Shown here piece by piece: positions 24,153 to 31,891 of a DNA stretch of 46,970 nucleotides. The first letter of the stretch is position 1, and each line of letters begins with the position of its first letter. A model generated the notes under the pieces. The model searched no databases. It worked only from the letters and a program-made list of their open reading frames with translations, and was not told the DNA's origin. The stretch is from an uncultured Bacteroidales bacterium (GTDB taxonomy: Bacteria > Bacteroidota > Bacteroidia > Bacteroidales > Muribaculaceae), in the NCBI GenBank assembly GCA_902786725.1, contig CADADP010000027.1, positions 1 through 46,970 of the forward strand, given 5' to 3'. A program made the position numbers and the translations under genes.

Positions 24153-25484
24153 ATGTATATGACATTCAATAACATGAGCAAATTACTTAAAACTGTCAGC
24201 ATCAGAGTGTTTGCGGTTAACATAGTGTTAATATCCTCTACTTTGGCCGCTGAGGCACAATCGGGCGGGAGTACTCCCGTTCCGTGCCCTGTGGAGGTGA
24301 GTACCGACATTGTGAACGGCACAGTGACAGTGGATAAGGCTGAGGCATTGGCCGGCGAGACGGTAACTATCACCGTCACCCCCGCTTATGGCTATGCCGC
24401 CACGAGTAGCGACGTGAGCATAGAGACGACTATCGACCCCTCTCACAGCCATGCGCCACGGCGTGCGCCGGCACTGGACGAGATTTTCCACCCTGTAGGC
24501 GATGTCCGGGCCACTCACGACTTTCCGGCCACCTACACCTTTACGATGCCCGAATATCCACTGAGCGTGCTGATAAGCACCACCTTCACGCAACTGCCGG
24601 TACATACTATATATTGGGTGCCGGGAAATACAGGTCATGAACTGCGGATGAGCACATCTAATGGTGGATATTGGGGCGATGGAATTCCGGAAGGAACATT
24701 GGTTACAGTTACTATCAAGATGACCGATCCTGAAAACTTTATTGTGGAAAGAGTTTTAGTGGCTGAAAATGAGAATAGAGATAATGAAGTAGAGATAACT
24801 AATTTGGGCAACGGCGTCTATACTTTTATAATGCCTGCCTTTGAAATAATTGTCAAGGGCATCGAAAAAGCCTATCTGAATGGGGTGCGCTTTGATGCCA
24901 ATAACCATTGGGCAACCTACTACGGAGATCACTGTCTAAACATTCCCGACGGAGTCCAGGGCTATGTGGTCACCGGAGTGACCGACAACGAGGTGCAACT
25001 CGAACTCTTATCCGATGACGATGCTCCTCCTTTTATACCATGGAAGGTGGGTGTGCTGCTCTATAGCGAGACTCCCATGGATGAAATCATCACGGTCGAA
25101 TCAAGCAGAGCGAGTTGGAATTATACCTCTATACTGAAAGGCTCTACTGAGGATATGGAGATGACATCGGGCTATGTGCTCTATGGTGACAAGTTTATTC
25201 GCGCCCGCGCCGGCACTTTGCCCGCCCACCGATGCTATTTGCCCATCGACAGCGTAGGCTCGTCATCGGCATCATCCGCACCGCGCGTTCTTAAGATTCG
25301 CAGGCCCGGTGAAGGCACTATCACAGGCATTGAGAGCATTGATGCTTCCAACGAAGCCGAAGTGGTAAGCACTAAATACGTGAACATGCTGGGAATAGTG
25401 AGCGACAAGCCCTTCAGAGGCGTGAACGTGATGATTGTCACTCGCGCCGACGGCACTACCGAGAAGCGCAAGGTAATAAAGTAA
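24153..25484 (+). CDS. Secreted protein with bacterial repeat domains and a C-terminal tail
   Basis: 443 residues. ATG 24153 is used; ATG 24174 would still leave a signal peptide (LKTVSIRVFAVNIVLISSTLAAEA). Two bacterial repeat (divergent InlB-type) domains are visible: GTVTVDKAEALAGETVTITVTPAYGYA with its closing TFTMPEYPLSV, then a second at about residues 150-240 (VTVTIKMTDPENF...YTFIMPAFEIIV). The end (YVNMLGIVSDKPFRGVNVMIV, DGTTEKRKVIK) resembles the C-terminal tail of the two neighbouring repeat proteins. It is followed 13 bases later by a related shorter gene. Export to the cell surface is likely; the role is unknown. Confidence 0.75.
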   Translation: MYMTFNNMSKLLKTVSIRVFAVNIVLISSTLAAEAQSGGSTPVPCPVEVSTDIVNGTVTVDKAEALAGETVTITVTPAYGYAATSSDVSIETTIDPSHSHAPRRAPALDEIFHPVGDVRATHDFPATYTFTMPEYPLSVLISTTFTQLPVHTIYWVPGNTGHELRMSTSNGGYWGDGIPEGTLVTVTIKMTDPENFIVERVLVAENENRDNEVEITNLGNGVYTFIMPAFEIIVKGIEKAYLNGVRFDANNHWATYYGDHCLNIPDGVQGYVVTGVTDNEVQLELLSDDDAPPFIPWKVGVLLYSETPMDEIITVESSRASWNYTSILKGSTEDMEMTSGYVLYGDKFIRARAGTLPAHRCYLPIDSVGSSSASSAPRVLKIRRPGEGTITGIESIDASNEAEVVSTKYVNMLGIVSDKPFRGVNVMIVTRADGTTEKRKVIK

Positions 25485-25497
25485 CTTCCGCCCCACT

Positions 25498-26046
25498 ATG
25501 CGCCTCGCCACAAACATGCTATGCCTGCTCCTGCTGCTGACTTGCCATGTCGCAACCGCTTATGCAGCAGAGCGAGTGACAACCGTAACCCTGGGGCATG
25601 GCACCGTAGCGATAGATAACACCACACCGGCAGCAGGCGATGTGGTCACAATCACAGTGACACCCTATGAAGGCTATGCGATTGAGAAACGTGATATCTT
25701 AGCAGTAGTCACTATCGCCCCCGGCTCAGCGCATGCTCCGGCAATGGCGGCTCCGGCGGTTGGCTACTACTTGACGTTAGATGGCGAGCAGCCGGGCGAC
25801 ACATCACTCCAAGCGTCATACACATTCATCATGCCGGAGGAACCACTAAATGTGGAAGTGACAGCACAATTCCGAGAGCAGACCGTAACCGGCCTGAGCG
25901 AAACTTTTACCGCTCTCAGGGTGACAAGTGTGCAATATCTCGATATTAATGGCCGAGTGAGTAAAGCACCTTTCCCCGGCATAAACATCATAGTAACCAC
26001 CTATGCCGACGGCTCTAATTCCATAACACGCCGACACGTGAGGTAA
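25498..26046 (+). CDS. Short secreted bacterial-repeat protein with C-terminal tail
   Basis: 182 residues with a signal peptide (MRLATNMLCLLLLLTCHVATAYA). One bacterial repeat domain follows (TLGHGTVAIDNTTPAAGDVVTITVTPYEGYAI ... ASYTFIMPEEPLNVEV), then a tail (YLDINGRVSKAPFPGINIIV, YADGSN) that closely parallels the end of the preceding 443-residue protein. It starts 13 bases after that gene, so they form a two-gene operon. It looks like a shortened paralog. Function is unknown. Confidence 0.75.
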   Translation: MRLATNMLCLLLLLTCHVATAYAAERVTTVTLGHGTVAIDNTTPAAGDVVTITVTPYEGYAIEKRDILAVVTIAPGSAHAPAMAAPAVGYYLTLDGEQPGDTSLQASYTFIMPEEPLNVEVTAQFREQTVTGLSETFTALRVTSVQYLDINGRVSKAPFPGINIIVTTYADGSNSITRRHVR

Positions 26047-26100
26047 CCATAGCCTACAGCCATCGGCACCCCTGTACCTCGCCCGGCTGCAACGCGAGCA

Positions 26101-26127
26101 CCAATTCCCGGCGCGATTGGGATTGGA
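26101..26127. terminator. Weak terminator-like hairpin between convergent genes
   Basis: CCAATTCCC pairs with GGGATTGG (one bulged base) across a short loop, in the 82-base gap between the convergent short repeat gene and the giant beta-helix gene. It lacks a T-run, so confidence is low. Confidence 0.3.
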
Positions 26128-26128
26128 C

Positions 26129-29100
26129 TTACTTCTGCACTCGCTTGCGGCCGTTCTCAATGATGATGCCGCGGTAGTCGTCGCCAACGCGCTGGCCATT
26201 GATGTTGTAGCGCGCCGCGTTGCTTACTCGGTCGGCGTCAATCCTGTCGATTGCGGTGGCCTCCGAAGATGTGAACGAGGCGCTCACCGTCACGTCGCCG
26301 TCGGGCATCTCAAAGGTGTAGGTGGTGTCATCGACTTTGACAACGGAAATCTCCCTGCTGGCGCGCCTCACTGACGGCATTCCCTGTGCCGTGCCGCCGT
26401 CTTGCGCGAGCGTGACGCTTAGATTTTCAAGCTTATACTTCTCATGTGGCGTTACGGTGAGGGTCACCGTGCGGTTGCCCGTGAAGAAGTTGCACACGTC
26501 CTTGTCGGCCTCGACGGTGCCGTTCTCGATGTCGGTGGCGATGGTGATGAGTCCTGCGGGGCGAATCGTCACGTCGGCGATGTTGTCGGGCGTGGCGAGA
26601 GTCGAGGTGTTTTCGAGGGCGAACTGCCTGTTCAGGTTCACGGTGCGGCTTTCGTAATCGCCCGCCACGTCGATATAGTCGGCCTCGGCGTCGGTCCAGC
26701 CCAGGTTGATATAGTCGTTTTGCGACGTGTCTCCGGCATTGTGGGCGTTGCCTATGGCGTTAGCGCATCCGTCGCCGGCCTGGGCGGTTATTTGTCCGCC
26801 GGTGATGGTGATGGCGCCACTTGTGCCACCGCTGCCGTTAGAGCTCCAGCTTCCTCCACCGCCAATGCCGGGGCTGTTGCCGCCGCCGGTGGCACGGATG
26901 ATGCCGCCGCTGATGGTGATTTCGAGTGCGCTGTAGCCGTCGCTGCCGCCTATGCCCGCGCCGCCACTGCTATTTATGTTGCTTTGCGCCGTGAGTTCAC
27001 CGCCGGTGATGATGATGTGACCGCCGCTGCCGTAGTCGCCACCTCCCACGCCGGCCGACCAATTGCCGCCGGTAGCGTTAATCTTGCCGCCATGGATATA
27101 GATATAGCTGTCCTCCGACATGCTCTTGGCCTCCTGTCCCGAGCCGATGCCGGCCGCTTTCTTCCCATTAACGGTGATGGCGCCGCCGTTGATGGTGATG
27201 GTGCCGTGCGATTGCTTCTTTTCGCCACCGATGCCGGCACATCCATCAGCCGGGTCGTCAACGATAAGGCGGCCCATATTCTCTCCCTCGCTCTGGGCGT
27301 AGATGGTGAGTGCGTTGTTATAGTTCACCCTTATACCCTTTGAGGGAGTGAACGTAACGCCGTCGGCAAGAATCAGGCGCGTGTCGCCAATCACGGTTAT
27401 GGGTTGATCAACCCGTGTGTCGGCGTTCACCACCCACCAGCCGGCCTCGAGCACAGTCCTGTCGGGAGTAATTACAATATAATTGTCGCACGTGGCTTCG
27501 CTGAACGTGCCCTCGTTATAGTCGAGATAGGTCACTTCGCCGAAGATGCTGAACGGCAACTCGAGGGTGCCGTTGTAGTTGCCCTTACCCTCCACGATGA
27601 TAGTGTAGTCGCCCGGCTCAACGCAGCCCTCGCTGTAGCTGAGTGTATAGTCGGTGTCGAGCACGAGCGTGTAGTCACCGTAGGTCAACGCAGGCTTAGG
27701 ATGGATGAGTGAGCCGTTCGCGCCGTACTTGCTTGTGTAATTCGCCTTGATTTCGGCATCGGCGACGTTGCGCCGCAGGATGTTGAAGAAGGCGGAGAGA
27801 CGTCCGGAATAGAGTCCCACTCCGGTCACTGAAACTATAGCTTGGCCCGCATTGGTGTTGTCGGCCCACTCAACGGTGTAGTTGACATCCTTAGTCAACA
27901 CTTTGTCGCCCACTTTTACTATCACTTCCGGTTCTTGCGCGCTCTTGTTATAGACCACGTCAGCTATCGGAAGGATTGTCGCTTGTTCGGTCAGGCTGAT
28001 TTGCTCGTCGCCATGGCTGCCGGTTATAGTCACATCGGTTGTGAAGCCGCTCAGCACGTGGTCACCGGTCATCTTATACGACTCGGAGATTTCGCCGCTG
28101 CTCACCTCGTAGTGGTCGAAGTATTTGCCATAGGGCAGCTCGTAGTCGAGGGCGACCGTAGAGCCTGGCGTGTAATAGTCCTTGCCGTTGTAGCTGACGT
28201 TGGGTGTGCCTATTAGGGTAACGCCGTCTCCGGCAAGCAGTTGAGCTACAAACAAGGCTCTGTCGGCATCACCCATAGTCTCGGTGTAGTAGCAGCGGAT
28301 GACCGACGACGGGTTGTTGCGGCTCATGGTGCTGCAGTCGCTGGTGTCGATGGTGATTTCTTGTGGGATGAACAAGCAGTCGATAAAGGTGACGGTGCCG
28401 CCTCCCCAACCCACCAGGCCACCGCAGCAATTAGTGGAGGGGCCCAGCAGTTTGCCGGCGAACACACAGTTGGCGAGCGAGGTCGTGTTTTGCACCACAG
28501 CCACCAGGCCGCCGTGGGTGCCGTCGCCTCTCACTGTTGAAGATATTGCCACTTTGCTCACGCAGTTGGTGAGAGATGTGTTGCCATAGGAGTTGCCTAT
28601 GATGCCGGCGGCATATTTGGCCGACGTGTTGATGGTTCCGTCCACGGTCAGGTTGCTGATGGTGGCGCCGTTGGTGTAGCGGAAGGGGGCCGTTATCTCC
28701 GCGGTGGTTCTGTAGGCCACTGTCAAGGTATGGCCCTGGCCGTCGAACTTGCCTGCATATCTCACCTCATTGCTACCGAGCATCGGCGAGTAGGCGCTGA
28801 GCTGCACATCGGCCGTTAGCTTGGCGTTGGCGGCAGGGGTATCGACAATGATTTGGGCAAATTCGCTCCAGTCGGCTTCGCTGCCAATCAGATAGTTGCC
28901 GGCCTCATCGGTTTGGATGCTAAAGTCGCGGAAGTGGGCGTTCAACGTCAGGTCGGCTGTCACCGGTGTGCTGAAGTTGTAGGCTCGCGTAGCATCGCTC
29001 GCATACCAGTATTCAAAGGTCTTTCCCTCTTGCAGGGGGCGAGCGGGTTCGGTCACGGGGTAGCCGTAAACCACAAAGCGCTTGGCATACTGCACGCCAT

Positions 29101-30025
29101 CGACCATAAACACCACACTGTGGGTTTCGCCGTCGTACGCGTAGATGGTTTTGTCGTTAAGGTCGCTCTCGGCGGTTATCGCCTCATACGAGTCCTCTAA
29201 AAAGAACACGTTGTTTATTGTAACGCTGGCCTTTACCGAGGACATATAGATGTAGTCCGACGGGTTGCGCCAGTCGAGTGTGAGCGTTGCCGGCTCGCCG
29301 TCGCGGCCGGTGTTCCAGCCTGATGTGCCCGGGCCTATGCCATAGCCGTCTTTCCCGCCTCGGGCTTCAACCACACCGCCGTTGATTGTGACAATGCCGC
29401 CGTTGCCGCCGGTAATCATATCATTGGAGGTGTATCCGCCACCGCCTATGCCGGCACCACCGTTGTCGCCACCGGTGGCCTCGACGTGCCCGCCGTTGAT
29501 GATAAACGTACCGCCGTTGCCGTATTGACCGCTCCAGTAGCCGTTGCCGCCACCGCCTATGCCGGCGGCATATTCGCCGCCTCGGGCAATCACATGGCCG
29601 CCGTTCACCTCAATGGTGCCGGCCGAGCCGTGGTTGTTGCCGCCTATGCCCGCTTCGTTTTCGCTGGCACCGATGGCGTTGAGCGTGGCGTAGTCGCCGG
29701 GCTGAGCGTAGATGTGCAACTCGTTGCCCATGTCCACATAGATGCCCTTGCCGGCGTTGAGCGTGGCGCCGTCGAGCAGCACCAGATGTACTGTTCCGTT
29801 GATTGTGATACGGTTCTCGTAGTTCACTTCGCCGTCAACCACCCACCAGCCTCCGTTCAGTTCGGTTTGGTTGGTGAGACGGGTGTAACTGCCGTCGGCG
29901 AGCGTCGCTTCGGCGCCGTTGGCGTTCACATAGGTCACGTCTTGCGCTTGCGTCACCGCAGGTGCTGTTATTATCAGCAGTGCGAGAATCGACGCGAGCC
30001 GGATGAAGTGTTGTATTTTATACAT
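26129..30025 (-). CDS. Giant secreted parallel beta-helix protein with duplicated glycine-rich blocks
   Basis: 1298 residues from ATG 30025; the extension to 30085 is not signal-like. The signal peptide is YKIQHFIRLASILALLIITA. Two related blocks have beta-helix turns with the AGIGGG or AGIG pattern: residues about 30-265 (GGWWVVDGE, VHLVLLDGATLNAGKGI, AGIGGNNHGS) and about 830-1125 (AGWWVVNAD, TRLILADGVTFTPSKGI, CAGIGGEKK). Between them are an InlB B-repeat-like piece near 300-375, a GLUG-like segment (DGQGHTLTV, ISNLTVDGTIN) and two MBG-type Ig domains. The C-terminus has a bacterial repeat domain and the tail ARYNINGQRV, NGRKRVQK, a C-terminal tail shared with other Bacteroidales surface proteins. 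It probably works as a surface adhesin-like protein, which is inference. Confidence 0.85.
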   Translation of the reverse strand: MYKIQHFIRLASILALLIITAPAVTQAQDVTYVNANGAEATLADGSYTRLTNQTELNGGWWVVDGEVNYENRITINGTVHLVLLDGATLNAGKGIYVDMGNELHIYAQPGDYATLNAIGASENEAGIGGNNHGSAGTIEVNGGHVIARGGEYAAGIGGGGNGYWSGQYGNGGTFIINGGHVEATGGDNGGAGIGGGGYTSNDMITGGNGGIVTINGGVVEARGGKDGYGIGPGTSGWNTGRDGEPATLTLDWRNPSDYIYMSSVKASVTINNVFFLEDSYEAITAESDLNDKTIYAYDGETHSVVFMVDGVQYAKRFVVYGYPVTEPARPLQEGKTFEYWYASDATRAYNFSTPVTADLTLNAHFRDFSIQTDEAGNYLIGSEADWSEFAQIIVDTPAANAKLTADVQLSAYSPMLGSNEVRYAGKFDGQGHTLTVAYRTTAEITAPFRYTNGATISNLTVDGTINTSAKYAAGIIGNSYGNTSLTNCVSKVAISSTVRGDGTHGGLVAVVQNTTSLANCVFAGKLLGPSTNCCGGLVGWGGGTVTFIDCLFIPQEITIDTSDCSTMSRNNPSSVIRCYYTETMGDADRALFVAQLLAGDGVTLIGTPNVSYNGKDYYTPGSTVALDYELPYGKYFDHYEVSSGEISESYKMTGDHVLSGFTTDVTITGSHGDEQISLTEQATILPIADVVYNKSAQEPEVIVKVGDKVLTKDVNYTVEWADNTNAGQAIVSVTGVGLYSGRLSAFFNILRRNVADAEIKANYTSKYGANGSLIHPKPALTYGDYTLVLDTDYTLSYSEGCVEPGDYTIIVEGKGNYNGTLELPFSIFGEVTYLDYNEGTFSEATCDNYIVITPDRTVLEAGWWVVNADTRVDQPITVIGDTRLILADGVTFTPSKGIRVNYNNALTIYAQSEGENMGRLIVDDPADGCAGIGGEKKQSHGTITINGGAITVNGKKAAGIGSGQEAKSMSEDSYIYIHGGKINATGGNWSAGVGGGDYGSGGHIIITGGELTAQSNINSSGGAGIGGSDGYSALEITISGGIIRATGGGNSPGIGGGGSWSSNGSGGTSGAITITGGQITAQAGDGCANAIGNAHNAGDTSQNDYINLGWTDAEADYIDVAGDYESRTVNLNRQFALENTSTLATPDNIADVTIRPAGLITIATDIENGTVEADKDVCNFFTGNRTVTLTVTPHEKYKLENLSVTLAQDGGTAQGMPSVRRASREISVVKVDDTTYTFEMPDGDVTVSASFTSSEATAIDRIDADRVSNAARYNINGQRVGDDYRGIIIENGRKRVQK

Positions 30026-30082
30026 AATAATCTGTCTTTTAAGAATTTGTAAAAAATATTCGTGTTTTCGGCGATAAAGGTA

Positions 30083-30090
30083 CAAAAATA
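30083..30090 (-). promoter_or_regulatory. Putative -7 box for the beta-helix gene
   Basis: TATTTTTG on the minus strand matches TAnnTTTG, 58 bases upstream of ATG 30025. No -33 element at the standard distance is convincing. The remaining intergenic sequence to 30352 is AT-rich and shows no gene. Confidence 0.35.
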
Positions 30091-30352
30091 ACTGCTACAT
30101 GCAAAAATCTGTGTATTAATTTTTTTGGGGTAATTTTTTTGGTGTTTAGTTGGACGATAAACTCTTTGAACTATGTATCGCAGGGAGTTTTTAGTGGCTC
30201 ACTGTCCGTAAAATCACGCGTTCACACGCAGCGTGCCGTCGCCCTTGAAAAGTCAGTGTGACAATAGTGTGTAGAACTGGTGGATACCGGATTACGTCTG
30301 TGTTGTGAACGCATTAATCGAACACTGATTGAAAACTTTTTTCGTTAAAGTC

Positions 30353-30383
30353 TTGCGTGAGTGAAAACTTTGGCTTATCTTTG
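30353..30383 (+). promoter_or_regulatory. Promoter of tRNA-Phe
   Basis: TTG at 30353-30355, a 20-base spacer, and TATCTTTG at 30376-30383, matching the Bacteroidetes consensus. The mature tRNA starts at 30401, about 10 bases after the expected start of transcription. Confidence 0.75.
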
Positions 30384-30400
30384 CACCGCAAAACCACGAT

Positions 30401-30473
30401 GGTGCCTTAGCTCAGGTGGTAGAGCAAAGGACTGAAAATCCTTGTGTCCCCGGTTCGATTCCTGGAGGCACCA
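30401..30473 (+). tRNA. tRNA-Phe (GAA)
   Basis: Cloverleaf: acceptor GGTGCCT pairs with AGGCACC, then discriminator A at 30473; D-stem GCTC/GAGC; anticodon stem AAGGA/TCCTT with loop CTGAAAA, anticodon GAA; T-loop TTCGATT. The T-stem CCCGG/CCTGG has one C-T mismatch in its middle pair. The 3' CCA is not encoded. A terminator follows directly. Confidence 0.95.
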
Positions 30474-30475
30474 CA

Positions 30476-30513
30476 CTGAAAACCCGGCTTATAAGTCGGG
30501 TTTTCAGCGTTTT
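30476..30513 (+). terminator. Rho-independent terminator of tRNA-Phe
   Basis: An 11-bp perfect stem, CTGAAAACCCG (30476-30486) with CGGGTTTTCAG (30497-30507), which extends inward by three more pairs to a four-base loop and is followed by CGTTTT. Confidence 0.88.
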
Positions 30514-30576
30514 CTGAGTCTGACACCCACATCCGCACCCCGCGCTCCGAGCCAATAAGAACGGTCAGTACAAAAA

Positions 30577-30609
30577 GCCGGCGAAGCCCACACATGGAGC
30601 GTCGCCGGC
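30577..30609 (-). terminator. Rho-independent terminator of the carboxynorspermidine synthase gene
   Basis: Perfect 8-bp GC-rich arms GCCGGCGA (30577-30584) and TCGCCGGC (30602-30609). Read on the minus strand the stem is followed by TTTTTG. It sits 22 bases past the stop codon of the gene at 30632. Confidence 0.75.
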
Positions 30610-30631
30610 CTGATACGTTATCTGCCGGGAA

Positions 30632-31828
30632 TCACAGTTCCAAATCCACGTTGAACAGCTCGTGCCAGGGCAGCCCCTGACGAGCCACCTCCTCGAGGAA
30701 CGGGTCGGGGTCGAATTCTTCCACATTGTGCACACCCGGCTTCGCCCACAGCCCTTTAAGGAACATCATGGCTCCGGTCATGGCCGGCACACCGGTGGTG
30801 TAGCTCACTGCCTGCATTCCGGTCTCGAGGAATGCCTTGTGGTGGTCGCAGTTGTTGTAGATGTAGTAGGTGAGCGGCTTGCCATCCTTGCCTATTCCGC
30901 TTATGCGGCAGCCAATCGATGTCTGGCCCGTGTAGTTCTCTCCCAGGTCTTGCGGATTGGGCAGAACCGCTTTGAGGAACTGCAGCGGTATAATCTCCAT
31001 GCCGTTATACATCACGGGGTCGATACGCGCCATGCCTATGTCTTGAATCACGCGCAGGTGAGTGAGGTATTCCTGCCCGAATGTCATCCAGAAGCGGGCA
31101 CGCTTGATGGTGGGAAAGTTAATAACCAGCGACTCCAGCTCCTCGTGATACATCAGGTAACTCTCGCGCGGACCTATCTCGGGGTAGGTGAGTGGCTTGT
31201 GTACTTCCAGTGCGCCGGTCTGCACCCACTTGCCGTCCTGGTAATAGCGCCCCTTCTGTGTTATCTCGCGTATGTTGATTTCGGGGTTGAAGTTGGTGGC
31301 GAAAGCCTTGCCGTGATTGCCCGCGTTGCAGTCCACGATGTCCAGGTAATGCATCTCGCTGAAGTGGTGCTTGGCGGCGCGCGCCGTGTAGATGCCGCTC
31401 ACTCCCGGGTCAAATCCGCAGCCCAGAATGGCGGTCAGCCCGGCCTTCTCAAATCGTTCGCGATAGGCCCACTGCCAGCTGTACTCGAAGTGCGCCTCGT
31501 CGCGAGGCTCATAGTTGGCCGTGTCCAGATAGTTCACACCACATTTCAGGCACGCCTCCATAATGGTCAGGTCCTGATACGGAAGGGCCAGATTTATCAC
31601 CAGGTTGGGCTTGTGACGCTCAAAGAGGGCCACCAACTGGTCCACGTCGTCGGCATCCACTTGGTCGGTGCTCACGTTGGGCGCGCCTATGGCCTTGGCC
31701 ACAGCGTCGCATTTGCCCTTGTTGCGCGACGCAATCACTATTTCGTTAAACACGTCGGGGTTTTGTGCGCATTTGTGAGCGCACACGGTGCCTACACCGC
31801 CACATCCTATTATTATTACCTTATTCAT
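30632..31828 (-). CDS. Carboxynorspermidine synthase-like saccharopine dehydrogenase family protein
   Basis: 398 residues. Proteins of this family reductively condense aspartate semialdehyde with a diamine to give carboxyspermidine or carboxynorspermidine, an alternative route to spermidine and norspermidine in many gut Bacteroidetes. The N-terminal NADP-binding motif is GCGGVG (8-13), followed by VIASRNKGKCDAVA. Later segments include NYLDTANYEPRDE, ILGCGFDPGVSGIY and FWMTFGQEYLTHLRVI. ATG 31828 is a good start. The next enzyme of the pathway, the decarboxylase, is not seen in this window. It is a single-gene unit with its own terminator. Family assignment is strong; the exact diamine is inference. 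Confidence 0.88.
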   Translation of the reverse strand: MNKVIIIGCGGVGTVCAHKCAQNPDVFNEIVIASRNKGKCDAVAKAIGAPNVSTDQVDADDVDQLVALFERHKPNLVINLALPYQDLTIMEACLKCGVNYLDTANYEPRDEAHFEYSWQWAYRERFEKAGLTAILGCGFDPGVSGIYTARAAKHHFSEMHYLDIVDCNAGNHGKAFATNFNPEINIREITQKGRYYQDGKWVQTGALEVHKPLTYPEIGPRESYLMYHEELESLVINFPTIKRARFWMTFGQEYLTHLRVIQDIGMARIDPVMYNGMEIIPLQFLKAVLPNPQDLGENYTGQTSIGCRISGIGKDGKPLTYYIYNNCDHHKAFLETGMQAVSYTTGVPAMTGAMMFLKGLWAKPGVHNVEEFDPDPFLEEVARQGLPWHELFNVDLEL

Positions 31829-31891
31829 CGCGGTAGTTTGGAATATTGTTTTTTATTAATTTGTTTATAGAACAATTCTTAAGGGTGATGC

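Noticed and set aside
30407-30595. A 62-codon minus-strand frame across tRNA-Phe
   Set aside because: It is the well-known false protein read from the antisense strand of a tRNA (SRNRTGDTRIFSPLLY) and has no independent support.
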